DNA from: Paraburkholderia aromaticivorans
GTDB taxonomy: Bacteria > Pseudomonadota > Gammaproteobacteria > Burkholderiales > Burkholderiaceae
Direction of reading: 5' to 3'
DNA length: 64,000 nucleotides
NCBI RefSeq assembly: GCF_002278075.1
Contig: NZ_CP022989.1
Coordinates: 3,968,001 to 4,032,000, forward strand
The translations under genes were made by a program, and so were the position numbers. Numbering within the stretch: the stretch's first letter is position 1; every line of letters begins with the position of its first letter. Below the pieces are notes generated by a model. It did not search any database. It was given only the letters and a program-made list of their open reading frames with translations, and was not told the DNA's origin. Shown one piece after another: positions 17,801 through 25,885 of this stretch.

Positions 17801-20798
17801 CACGGTCATATTGCAGCAGCGCTTCGCCGGTATGCGACTCCGGGCACGTCTTGACGTCTTCCGGCGTGCCGGCGCACAGCACCCGGCCGCCGCCGTCGCC
17901 CCCTTCTGGGCCGAGGTCGATCAGCCAGTCGGCCGCACGGATCACGTCGAGATTGTGTTCGATCACGATCAGCGAATGGCCGCTCGCGAGCAGTTTGCCG
18001 AACGCCTGCATGAGCTTGGCGATGTCGTCGAAATGCAGGCCCGTGGTCGGTTCGTCGAACATGAACAGACGCTTCGCGACCGGCTGCTTCGCGTTGCGCG
18101 CCGTGCGCGCCTGGGCCGATTCCGCGAGGAACCCGGCGAGCTTGAGCCGTTGCGCTTCGCCTCCCGACAGCGTGGGCACCGGCTGGCCGAGCTTCACGTA
18201 TTCGAGGCCCACGTCGACGATCGGCTGCAGCACGCGCAATACCTCGGCGTCTTTGGCAAAGAAGCTGGTCGCTTCGCTCACCGTCAATTCCAGCACGTCG
18301 GCAATGCTCAGCGCGCGTGCCGGTTCGCCGCGCTCGATCTTCACTTCGAGCAGTTCCGCGCGATAACGGCGCCCGTCGCAATCGGGGCAACGCAGGTACA
18401 CGTCGCTCAGGAACTGCATTTCGATATGTTCGAAACCCGAGCCGCCGCAAGTCGGGCAGCGACCGTCACCCGAATTGAAACTGAACATGCCCGGCCCGTA
18501 ACCGCGTTGCTGCGCGAGCGGCGCCCTCGCGAACAGTTTGCGGATTTCGTCGAACGCGCCGACATAACTGGCCGGATTCGAACGCGCGGTCTTGCCGATC
18601 GGCGATTGATCGACGAACACCACGTCGGTGACCTGATCGGCGCCGCTCAGGCTTCTGAACGCGCCCGGCGATTCGGTGGCGAGACCGAAGTGCCGCGCCA
18701 TGGCCGGATACAACACGTCTTGCAGCAGCGTGGATTTGCCGGAACCCGACACCCCCGTCACGCAGACGAGCCGCTCCAGCGGAATCTCCACCGTGACATC
18801 GCGCAGATTGTGTTCCGTCGCGCCTTCGAGCACGATGCGCGGCGTGGCGGCGTCCACCGGGCGCTGTTGCCAGTGCGCCGCATCCGCCACATGCCGGCGC
18901 CCGCCGAGGTACTCGCCGGTGAGCGTGCCGGAGGAGCGGATCGCCTCGGGCACGCCGTCGTAAATGATCGAGCCGCCGCGCTCGCCCGGCCCCGGGCCCA
19001 TGTCGATCAGACGGTCCGCCGCGAGCATCACGGAGGGATCGTGTTCGACCACCACCAGCGTATTGCCCGCGTCGCGCAGCCGATGCATGGCTTCGACGAT
19101 GCGGTTCAGGTCGCGCGGATGCAGCCCGATACTCGGCTCGTCGAGCACGAAAAGCGTCTTGGTGAGCGACGTGCCGAGCGCCGTGGTCAGGTTGATCCGC
19201 TGCACCTCGCCGCCCGACAACGTGCGGCTTTGCCGGTCGAGCGTCAGATAACCGAGCCCCACGTCGCACAGATATTTGAGGCGCGTACGCACCTCGGCGA
19301 GCAGCAGCTTGAGTGCGTCGTCGAGCAGCGCGCTCGGCAGGCTGATTTCGTCGAAGAAACGCCGGATGCGCTCGATCGGCATCAGCATCAGGTCGTGGAC
19401 GGTCAGCCCCGGCAATGCTTCGAGTTGCGAGCGCGTCCACTCGACGCCGCGCGGCAGGAACCGTTGCGCGGGCGGCAGCACGTCGTCCGCGTTCGCCTTG
19501 CTGCCGAGGCGCCATAACAGCGATTCCGTTTTTAGCCGCGCGCCGCCGCAGGTTTCGCACGGCGTATAGCTGCGGTATTTGGACAGCAGCACACGAATAT
19601 GCATCTTGTACGCTTTCGATTCGAGATACTCGAAGAAGCGTTTGACGCCGTACCAATGGCTTTGCCACTTGCCGTTCCAGTCCGGCGAGCCGTTGATGAC
19701 CCAGTCGCGCTCCGCGTCCGTCAGTTCGCCCCACGGCGTGCCGCGGCGGATGTCGGCTTTCGCCGCGTAGCGCATCAGATCGTCCTGGCATTCCTTCCAG
19801 GCCGGCGTTTGCATGGGCTTGATCGCGCCGTCGCGCAGCGTCTTGCGCGCATCGGGAATCACCAGCCCGAGGTCGACGCCGATCACGCGGCCAAAACCGC
19901 GGCAGACTTCGCACGCGCCGTATGCCGAGTTGAACGAAAACAGCGCGGGCTGCGGGTCCGCGTAGCGCAGATCGCTTTCGGGGCTATGCAAACCGGTGGA
20001 GAAACGCCAGATTTCCGGTTCCGCTTCCTGTACAGCCGGCCCTTCGGACGACGCCGGCAGCACATAGATATTGACGCGCCCGCCGCCACGTTTGAGCGAG
20101 GCCTCGATCGCCTCGACCGCGCGTTGCTTGTCCACCGCGCTCAGCCGGAAACGGTCGGCCACCACGTCGAGCAGCTTGCGCTTGCCGGTGGGCGAATCGA
20201 CTTCGCGTTGCGCCTGGACGCGCGTATAGCCGCTCGCCGACAGCCACTGCTCCACCTCCTGCTCCGACGCGGACTCCGGCAGTTCGACCGGGAACGTGAC
20301 GACGAGCCGCGGCTCGTTCTGCGCGGTGCGCTCGAGCAACTCCGCGTAGATCGTTTCCGGCGTGTCGTGCCGCACCTGCCGGGCCGTCTTGCGGTCGAAC
20401 AATTCGGCCGCGCGCGCGTACAGCAGCTTCAGGTGATCGTTGAGCTCCGTCATGGTGCCGACGGTGGAGCGCGAACTGCGCACCGGATTGGTCTGGTCGA
20501 TCGCGATGGCGGGCGGCACGCCGTCGACACGGTCGACTTGCGGCCGGTCCATGCGGTCCAGAAACTGCCGCGCGTAAGCGCTGAATGTTTCGACGTAGCG
20601 CCGCTGCCCTTCCGCGTAAAGCGTGTCGAACACGAGGCTCGACTTGCCGGAACCGGACGGGCCGGTCACGACCGTCATTTCGCCGGTTCGTACGTCGAGG
20701 TCGACGTTCTTGAGGTTGTGCTGGCGCGCGCCGCGAATCTTGATAATGCCGTTAGATGCCAATTTTTCGACCGCCTGAATGAGTGAGCCACCTCTCAC
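14877..20798 (-). CDS. uvrA: Tandem-duplicated UvrA (two UvrA-like halves in one chain)
   Basis: A protein of about 1973 residues, twice the usual UvrA length (about 950). Each half is a complete UvrA-like protein with two ABC modules, giving four Walker A motifs (GPSGSGKSS, then three GVSGSGKST) and four LSGGE(A/V)QR signatures. Cys-rich zinc modules occur in both halves (for example CEVCRGFGR, CPTCGGSGF, CPVCGTSYP, CPACEGQGV). The halves join near residue 970, in an Ala-rich linker before EDVVRIVNAREHNLK. Long UvrA paralogues of this kind are known in Burkholderiaceae and other proteobacteria beside the normal uvrA. It should bind damaged DNA; whether it recruits UvrB is not visible. There is no ATG start: GTG at 20798 has GAGG upstream, and TTG at 20819 is the alternative. 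A LexA box lies 84 bases upstream. Confidence 0.9.
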   Translation of the reverse strand: MRGGSLIQAVEKLASNGIIKIRGARQHNLKNVDLDVRTGEMTVVTGPSGSGKSSLVFDTLYAEGQRRYVETFSAYARQFLDRMDRPQVDRVDGVPPAIAIDQTNPVRSSRSTVGTMTELNDHLKLLYARAAELFDRKTARQVRHDTPETIYAELLERTAQNEPRLVVTFPVELPESASEQEVEQWLSASGYTRVQAQREVDSPTGKRKLLDVVADRFRLSAVDKQRAVEAIEASLKRGGGRVNIYVLPASSEGPAVQEAEPEIWRFSTGLHSPESDLRYADPQPALFSFNSAYGACEVCRGFGRVIGVDLGLVIPDARKTLRDGAIKPMQTPAWKECQDDLMRYAAKADIRRGTPWGELTDAERDWVINGSPDWNGKWQSHWYGVKRFFEYLESKAYKMHIRVLLSKYRSYTPCETCGGARLKTESLLWRLGSKANADDVLPPAQRFLPRGVEWTRSQLEALPGLTVHDLMLMPIERIRRFFDEISLPSALLDDALKLLLAEVRTRLKYLCDVGLGYLTLDRQSRTLSGGEVQRINLTTALGTSLTKTLFVLDEPSIGLHPRDLNRIVEAMHRLRDAGNTLVVVEHDPSVMLAADRLIDMGPGPGERGGSIIYDGVPEAIRSSGTLTGEYLGGRRHVADAAHWQQRPVDAATPRIVLEGATEHNLRDVTVEIPLERLVCVTGVSGSGKSTLLQDVLYPAMARHFGLATESPGAFRSLSGADQVTDVVFVDQSPIGKTARSNPASYVGAFDEIRKLFARAPLAQQRGYGPGMFSFNSGDGRCPTCGGSGFEHIEMQFLSDVYLRCPDCDGRRYRAELLEVKIERGEPARALSIADVLELTVSEATSFFAKDAEVLRVLQPIVDVGLEYVKLGQPVPTLSGGEAQRLKLAGFLAESAQARTARNAKQPVAKRLFMFDEPTTGLHFDDIAKLMQAFGKLLASGHSLIVIEHNLDVIRAADWLIDLGPEGGDGGGRVLCAGTPEDVKTCPESHTGEALLQYDRAMGAAAEPASQGIPLQKALSAARARRAIEGEDVVRIVNAREHNLKALDVDIPHGKFNVITGVSGSGKSTLAFDILFHEGQRRYLESLNAYARSIVQPAGRPEVDAVYGIPPTVAIEQRLSRGGRKSTVATTSEVWHFLRLLYVKLGLQHCIHDGTPVTSQSVESIAAQLLRDHKGQHVGFLAPLVVNRKGVYTDLAKWAKARGNTHLRVDGEFVPVDPWPKLDRFREHTIELPVADLVVSPDHEAELRQALDQTLEVGKGVMHLLAPLDGLHDAISGGRPTANLGAVKVLSTKRACPVCGTSYPELDPRMFSYNSKHGWCTTCVGTGLALTREQRAAYDDTIVVDDNRGREQSLPSEEQEPEGLVDEPCPDCAGTRLNPTARAVTFDAQAIVDVAQWTVSDTRAWIDTLEMTGRDAEIARDVISEIGSRLQFLEEVGLGYLSLDRAAPSLSGGEAQRIRLAAQLGSNLQGVCYVLDEPTIGLHPRDNQILLNALRKLGEKGNTLVVVEHDEDTIRRADHIIDIGPGAGKRGGTLVAQGSVADLSAQPDSLTGQFLAHPIVHPLQPRREVVAPGNRTAAVPENWLTVHGGKLHNLRNVTVGIPLSRLVAVTGVSGSGKSTLARDVLMTNLLDAVGRSVLSSPATRRARAAAEEKPAANRRSSVLARTAPRAPLNVTHAWQGCDSITGWETIDRVLEVDQTPIGKTPRSCPATYIGVWDAIRKLFAGTLEARARGYTASRFSFNTGEGRCPACEGQGVRTIGMSFLPDVKVPCDVCHGQRFNPETLAVTWRGKNIGDVLTMEIDEAVEFFAPISNIAHPLQLMKDVGLGYLTLGQPSPTLSGGEAQRIKLVTELSKVRDDITRRGQKPPHTLYVLDEPTVGLHMADVARLIRVLHRLADGGHSVVVIEHDLDVIAEADWIIDLGPEGGVGGGSIVAATDPEGLSRVAASHTGAALRPVLARSRNSETVEAGEGTNG

Positions 20799-20881
20799 GG
20801 ACGCCTCGCGACCGCGCAAGTTCAGTGCAGCTGGGCCGGCGGAAACGCACGCCGAGGTCCAGCTTGCAACGGGATACTATA

Positions 20882-20897
20882 CTGTATATTTATACAG
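20882..20897 (-). promoter_or_regulatory. LexA (SOS) box upstream of the tandem uvrA
   Basis: The sequence CTGTATATTTATACAG matches the CTG-N10-CAG LexA operator with an AT-only core. On the minus strand it overlaps a plausible promoter (-35 TTGCAA, 16-base spacer, -10 TATACA). It lies 63-99 bases upstream of the possible uvrA starts. This predicts DNA-damage induction of the tandem UvrA. Confidence 0.85.
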
Positions 20898-21047
20898 GTT
20901 TGGCTTGCAAGTCGCAATTTCACGTGTCTTGCCGAGAGCCATCTGCGGCCGGGACCTGCTGTTCCACCAGCACCAGCCTACCCGATCAGGCGCGATGCCG
21001 TGACCGGGCAACAGACCACCCGAGACACTGGCCGCACCGATCGCAGC

Positions 21048-21256
21048 ATGGGGATTCACAGGATTACTATCCATGTATCCCCCACCACGATGACGCTCAA
21101 GCGCGGCGGCTTCTTCATTCACGGCGGCACGCACCCGGGGAGCGCCGGCTGTATCAACCTGCATGGTGCAATGGAGAACTTTGTGCGCGACGCCAGGACG
21201 AAGTAAAAGCCGACCCAGACTGCTTCATCCCGCTAAAAGTCCGCTATTCAAAGTGA
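21048..21256 (+). pseudogene. Remnant of a DUF2778 (Tlde1-like L,D-transpeptidase) effector gene
   Basis: The frame from 21048 encodes HRITIHVSPTTMTLKRGG and then FFIHGGTHPGSAGCINL, which matches the catalytic His/Cys core of DUF2778 proteins (HGG...GSxGC). The typical C-terminal end, PDCFIPLKVRY, continues in a different frame up to 21256 after a stop at 21204. The N-terminal half is absent. It is therefore a 5'-truncated, frameshifted relic. DUF2778 proteins include T6SS effectors that modify peptidoglycan precursors; that functional link comes from family knowledge. Confidence 0.65.
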
Positions 21257-21389
21257 AAAGAAATGGCCCTATACGCATTTTGTCCATGATCGCGATGTAT
21301 GCCGTCCTGCTTGCCCCAGGCACGCTCAACGCATGCAACCTGAGCGAGGCGTATGGTAGCGGCACACCTTCTACTCCCGGTCGACAAAC

Positions 21390-21554
21390 ATGGACAAGTG
21401 GATCGATCCATTGCCCATGCTTGCCGCCCTCGACGCCGCGGTGCTGTTCGCGGTCGTGCGCTGGGCGTTGTGGTGCGAACGCATCGGCGCCCGGACATGG
21501 ATTGCGCCTCCGAAGCGCCGCCGCGCCAGCCTATGGCGCGCGCGAGCATGCTGA
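21390..21554 (+). CDS. Small hypothetical membrane protein (54 aa)
   Basis: An ATG frame gives 54 residues starting MDKWIDPLPMLAALDAAVLF, with one hydrophobic segment (about residues 9-28) and a strongly basic tail (PKRRRASLWRARAC). No clear Shine-Dalgarno precedes it. It follows the DUF2778 remnant and a short signal-peptide-like frame (MIAMYAVLLAPGTLNAC, from about 21285), so it may be part of the same decayed block. I do not recognise it. Confidence 0.3.
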   Translation: MDKWIDPLPMLAALDAAVLFAVVRWALWCERIGARTWIAPPKRRRASLWRARAC

Positions 21555-21592
21555 AATCTGCTCGTGAAGCCGGAACCTGGCGCGCCCCGCGC

Positions 21593-23089
21593 CTAGCCGC
21601 AAACACTCCCCACGCTGATCCGTTGCACTTCCCGCCTCCCCTCCAACACCGCGCTTTCCCCCAGCGCATACGCCACGCAGCGCCTCGCCAGCACCTCGGT
21701 CGGATCGACGAGCCTCACCACTCGCCCGCCCCCGCAGGCCTGCACGGCGTCGCGCAACAGCAGCGGCAACTCGGTACAGCCCAGTACGATCACTTGCACG
21801 CCTTGCGCGGCCAGATCGTCGAGCGCCACGGCGAGGTCGTCACAGCACTCGCCCGAGATGAAGCCGGCTTTCGCGCCCTTCGGCCCGTAGACGGCGCGCA
21901 TCAACCGCGCCTGAGCCTGCTCGCCCGGCGCGATCTGCACGAAACCACGCGCCTCGAGCGAGCGTTCATAAACGCGGCTCGCGAGCGTGCCCGTGGTGGC
22001 CAGCACCCCGACTTCACGCAGACCCGGAAAGTTCGCCTGCAGATAATCGGCGGCACAGGTCAGCATATTCACGATCGGAATGCCGAGCGAGGGCTGGATC
22101 CGCTCGACGAACGCATGCGCCGTATTGCACGGAATCGCGATCAGGTCCGCGCCGCCTTCTTCGAGCGTCTTGCACGCGGCATACAGCGCGAGCGTCGGAT
22201 CTTCACCGTTGCCGGTCAGCGCGGCCGTACGGTCGGGGATCTGCGGATTCTGCTCGACCATGATCCTGATGTGGTCCTGATCGCACGCGGCGGGCGTATT
22301 GCGCACCAGCTTGGCCATGAAATCGACCGTTGCCGCCGGCCCCACGCCGCCCAGCACGCCCACCTTGAAGCGCCGCTCCTGCTGCGCGTATTGAGCCGAC
22401 GCGACGTAGCGCGCGTAGACCAGATTGACGTCGATGAGCGGCACCTCGAGCCGGCCGAGCGCGCGCGCCACCAGCGCGATTTCGAAGAGACCCGGCAGGA
22501 TGATCTCCGCGCCCTGCGCGATGAGATCCGCGCACGCCGCGCGCAACAACTCGACCGGGCGCCCATAAAAGCGGCCATTCGTGATGCCTTCGTCGCCATA
22601 CACGGCGCTCGTCACGCAGTCGAAGCCCGCTTCGTTGCGAGGATGCAGCACGTCGAATCGCGCGGCGTCGAAATAACGTTCGAAAAGCCGGTTATCGCGG
22701 ATCGCGTCCGAAGTCAGCACGCCGATCCGGCGCACCGACGGAAACGCTTGCCGCACATGCGCCGCCAGCGCCGCCATGAGGTTGGCGACGGGCACGGCCA
22801 CGTTGCCCGAGAGTTCGTCGATAAAGGTATGGCTGAGAAAGCACGGCAACACGATCGCTTCGACACCGCGCTTTTCGAACGCGCGTATGGCGTCGAACAC
22901 ATGAATCTTGAACCGGGCGCTGACCTCGCTCTGCGAGGCCGGCCCTTGCCATGGTCGCTGCTCAAGAACGAGATCGAATGGACGCGCCGCGCCGTGTTGC
23001 TGCCCGGCTGCGCTCATTCTGCACAGGACGTCGGCGCTGGCGAGCTGTGCCGCACCGGTCACGACGCCCAGCGAACGATAGCGATTCAT
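21593..23089 (-). CDS. Tandem Asp/Glu racemase-family protein
   Basis: A 498-residue protein made of two Asp/Glu racemase folds. The C-terminal half (about 250-498) begins FKVGVLGGVGPAATVDFMAKLV and keeps both catalytic cysteines, in IPCNTAH and VLGCTELPLLL. The N-terminal half has the first cysteine (VLPCFLSHTFID), but where GCTE is expected it reads ILPGLFEIA, so the second catalytic Cys is missing. One active and one degenerate half is my inference. The ATG at 23089 has AGGGGAAG upstream. It lies downstream of the MFS gene and may belong to the same catabolic cluster, for example racemising an amino-acid or dicarboxylate substrate. Confidence 0.85.
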   Translation of the reverse strand: MNRYRSLGVVTGAAQLASADVLCRMSAAGQQHGAARPFDLVLEQRPWQGPASQSEVSARFKIHVFDAIRAFEKRGVEAIVLPCFLSHTFIDELSGNVAVPVANLMAALAAHVRQAFPSVRRIGVLTSDAIRDNRLFERYFDAARFDVLHPRNEAGFDCVTSAVYGDEGITNGRFYGRPVELLRAACADLIAQGAEIILPGLFEIALVARALGRLEVPLIDVNLVYARYVASAQYAQQERRFKVGVLGGVGPAATVDFMAKLVRNTPAACDQDHIRIMVEQNPQIPDRTAALTGNGEDPTLALYAACKTLEEGGADLIAIPCNTAHAFVERIQPSLGIPIVNMLTCAADYLQANFPGLREVGVLATTGTLASRVYERSLEARGFVQIAPGEQAQARLMRAVYGPKGAKAGFISGECCDDLAVALDDLAAQGVQVIVLGCTELPLLLRDAVQACGGGRVVRLVDPTEVLARRCVAYALGESAVLEGRREVQRISVGSVCG

Positions 23090-23241
23090 GATGACTTCCC
23101 CTGTTTTTCTTGCCATCCGCTTCGATGGTAGGCGGCTTTGGCGCCACTGAGGATGACATTATCTCGGGGGACTATGACATGGGGTTAACCACGAATCGAA
23201 CATTTCCCCGCGTTTGCGGGGTCGGTGGCAAGGGCAACCGG

Positions 23242-24555
23242 CTAGGCCGCTTCGACGACGCCGTGCGGCGCGCCGCGCTTGCGGCGCTCCAGCGTGCTGA
23301 TGCACAGCAGCGACACGCCGGCCAGAACACTATAGAACACGGCCAGCGGCCACCAGGCACCCGGATAACGATGCGCGAGCAACGTTCCGATCAGCGGCGT
23401 CAGACCGCCGGCCAGCGCGGCGCACACCTGGTACGACAGCGAAATCGCCGAATACCTGACGCGCACGGCGAACGCGGTCGACATGAAGCCGGCCATCACC
23501 GCGTACGAACTCGACATGCACATCACCGCCAGCGCGATGCCGATCACGATCGCCACCGGCCGCCCGGTCGAGACCAGCGCGAACATGGGATACGGCGACA
23601 GCATCGCCAACGCCGCCGCGCCCTTCAGGAACCGTCCCGTGCCGATGCGTTGCGCGAACCATCCGGAACCTAGTTGCGTGAACAACTGAATGAACGCCAC
23701 GACGAACAGGCAGTCCAGAATCAACGAGCGGTCGAGGCCGAGCGTTTGCGTCGTGTAATTGAGCATGAAGGTGTTGACGAACCACGCGCCGGCCACGCCG
23801 ATCACATTCGCGCCGAGGCACAGCAACAGCGTGCGCCACGCGTCGCGCACGACTTCGGCGACGGGCAGCGCGGCCACTCGCCGTTGCGCCTTGAGCGCCT
23901 TGAATTCCGGCGATTCGTCGACACCCGCGCGGATCAGCAGGCCGACCACCAGCAGCGCCGCGCTCGCGAGAAACGGCAGGCGCCATCCCCAACCGAGGAA
24001 CGCGTCCTTGTCCATCGATGCCACCGCACGAAACGCGAGCAGCGACAGGATCAGGCCCGCCGGACTGCCGAGCTGCGCGAACGAAGCGAAAAAAGTCCGC
24101 CGTCCTTGCGGCGCGTGTTCGCTCGCCATCAACACCGCGCCGCCCCACTCGCCGCCGATCGCAATTCCCTGCGCCACGCGCAGCAGCACGAGCAGCACGG
24201 GCGCCCACACGCCGGCGCTCGCATAGGTCGGCAGAAAGCCGATGCCGACGGTGCCGACGCCCATGATCGCCAGCGTCGCGACCAGTGCTTTCTTGCGGCC
24301 GATGCGGTCGCCGAGGTGGCCGAACACCAGCCCGCCGAACGGTCGCGCGAAGAAGCCGACCGCGAAGGTGCCGAACGAAGCCAGCGTGGCGAAGAACGGA
24401 TCGCCGCCGGGAAAGAACAGCTTGCCGAAGATCAGTGCGGACGCCGTGGCGTAAATATAAAAGTCGTACCACTCGATCGTGGTGCCGACGAAGGCCGCGG
24501 CTGCGGCGCGCGTGGGTTGCCGGCCTGCGGCGTGGACATCGGGCTCGCGATTCAT
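23242..24555 (-). CDS. MFS transporter, metabolite:proton symporter type
   Basis: A 437-residue major facilitator protein with twelve predicted hydrophobic segments. It has the metabolite:H+ symporter hallmarks TTIEWYDFYIYATASALIFG, ARPFGGLVFGHLGDRIGRKK and RVAQGIAIGGEWGGAVLMASEHAP. It probably imports an organic acid or similar anion at the inner membrane. The start at 24555 has GGAGACAGAGAC before the ATG; the longer open frame overlaps the CoA-transferase gene. It is the third gene of a minus-strand set after the acyl-CoA dehydrogenase and CoA-transferase, which suggests uptake of the compound they degrade. Confidence 0.9.
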   Translation of the reverse strand: MNREPDVHAAGRQPTRAAAAAFVGTTIEWYDFYIYATASALIFGKLFFPGGDPFFATLASFGTFAVGFFARPFGGLVFGHLGDRIGRKKALVATLAIMGVGTVGIGFLPTYASAGVWAPVLLVLLRVAQGIAIGGEWGGAVLMASEHAPQGRRTFFASFAQLGSPAGLILSLLAFRAVASMDKDAFLGWGWRLPFLASAALLVVGLLIRAGVDESPEFKALKAQRRVAALPVAEVVRDAWRTLLLCLGANVIGVAGAWFVNTFMLNYTTQTLGLDRSLILDCLFVVAFIQLFTQLGSGWFAQRIGTGRFLKGAAALAMLSPYPMFALVSTGRPVAIVIGIALAVMCMSSSYAVMAGFMSTAFAVRVRYSAISLSYQVCAALAGGLTPLIGTLLAHRYPGAWWPLAVFYSVLAGVSLLCISTLERRKRGAPHGVVEAA

Positions 24556-24646
24556 GTCTCTGTCTCCAAGGTTTTTCTTCTGGATGGCGCGACTTCTTCG
24601 TGCCGTCACCGTTAGCTGCTGCGCTTCTGCTTCTGCTTGCCTACGC

Positions 24647-25885
24647 TTATGCTTCTGCTTCCGGCTCTCCCGCTTCGAGCCCGCCGGCTTTGAGCACGCC
24701 CGCTTCGAACAGACGCCGCTGGGTGGCGGCGTCGATACCCAATGCATCGAGCAAGTCGCGCGTATGGGCGCCGAGCGACGGTGGCGCGCTGCGATAGGTG
24801 GCCGGCGTACGCGACAACTTGATCGGCGACGCGGTGCCGCGATACTCGCCCAGCTCGACCACCATGCCGCGATGCAAGGTATGCGGATGCCGCGCCACGA
24901 CATCGACGGTATGCACGGGTCCGCACGGCACGCCCGCGTTGATCAGCGCGTGGGCGAGCGCTTCGCCGTCGTGCGCGGCGAGCAGGCCTTCGAGCGCGGC
25001 CTTCAGCGGCTCGCGATGCGCGCAGCGGCTGCGGTTATCGACGTAGCGCGGATCGTCGGCGAGTTCGGGCGCGCCGAGATGCGCGCACAGCCTCGCGAAC
25101 TGCCGGTCGTTGCCGACCGCGAGAAAGATCGGCGCGGTCGCGGTGCGATAGCTGTCGTACGGCGTGATGTTCGGATGCGCATTGCCGCTGCGCTGCGGCG
25201 TGCGGCCCGAGCCGAAATAATTCGGCAGATGCGGATGCAGCAGCGATACGCCGCAGTCGTACAACGCGATATCGATCGACTGGCCACGGCCGCTGCGCGC
25301 GCGCTCGGCGAGTGCGAGCAGAATGCCGGCGAGCGCGTTCAGCCCAGTGACCATGTCGACCACCGGCAGGCCGACGCGCGTGGCAGGCCCGTCGCGCTCG
25401 CCGTTCACGCTCATCAGGCCGGTCATCGCCTGAATCGCGGCGTCGTAGCCCGGCAGGCCGCCAAGCGGGCCGTCGGGACCGAACCCGGACACGGCGCAGT
25501 GAATCAGCCTCGGGAAGCGCTCGCGCAAATCGCGCTCGTAGTCCATGCCCCAGCGCGCGAGCGTGCCGGGCTTGAAGTTTTCGACCAGCACGTCGGCGCC
25601 TTCGAGCAGCTTCCATAGAATCGCGCGGCCTTCGTCGCGTGACAGATCGACCGCAATGCCCTGCTTGTTGCGATTCACGCCCGCGAAGTACCACGCGGTG
25701 TCGCCATGGAACGGCGGGCCCCAGCCGCGTGTTTCGTCGCCGTCTGGCGGTTCGAGCTTGATCACTTGCGCGCCGTGATCGGCGAGCGCCTGCGTGCAGT
25801 AAGGGCCGCCGAGCACGCGGCTCAGATCGACGACTTTGAGGCCTTGCAGCGCGCCTTGCGTGCCATCGTTCAGGTGTGCGGTCAT
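24647..25885 (-). CDS. Class III CoA-transferase (CaiB/BaiF family)
   Basis: A 412-residue CoA-transferase. Family features are GLKVVDLSRVLGGPYCTQALADHGAQVIKLEPPDGDETRGWGPPF at the N-terminus, GIAVDLSRDEGR, and the active-site region GLPGYDAAIQAMTGLMSVNG with the expected catalytic Asp. It moves CoA between acids, for instance to activate a dicarboxylate. Its ATG overlaps the stop codon of the acyl-CoA dehydrogenase (ATGA), showing tight coupling. The tail is unusual: Glu/Ala/Gly-rich low complexity (LKAGGLEAGEPEAEA), encoded beside CTTCTG-type repeats. Confidence 0.92.
   Translation of the reverse strand: MTAHLNDGTQGALQGLKVVDLSRVLGGPYCTQALADHGAQVIKLEPPDGDETRGWGPPFHGDTAWYFAGVNRNKQGIAVDLSRDEGRAILWKLLEGADVLVENFKPGTLARWGMDYERDLRERFPRLIHCAVSGFGPDGPLGGLPGYDAAIQAMTGLMSVNGERDGPATRVGLPVVDMVTGLNALAGILLALAERARSGRGQSIDIALYDCGVSLLHPHLPNYFGSGRTPQRSGNAHPNITPYDSYRTATAPIFLAVGNDRQFARLCAHLGAPELADDPRYVDNRSRCAHREPLKAALEGLLAAHDGEALAHALINAGVPCGPVHTVDVVARHPHTLHRGMVVELGEYRGTASPIKLSRTPATYRSAPPSLGAHTRDLLDALGIDAATQRRLFEAGVLKAGGLEAGEPEAEA

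Noticed and set aside
15708..19517. Open reading frame of more than 1200 codons on the plus strand opposite uvrA
   Set aside because: It is an antisense shadow caused by the high third-position GC of the uvrA coding strand; its translation is Arg/His-rich with no domain.
24590..24680. CTTCTG-type short repeats near the CoA-transferase stop
   Set aside because: They are partly coding for the Glu/Ala tail and partly simple sequence; no structure beyond that.
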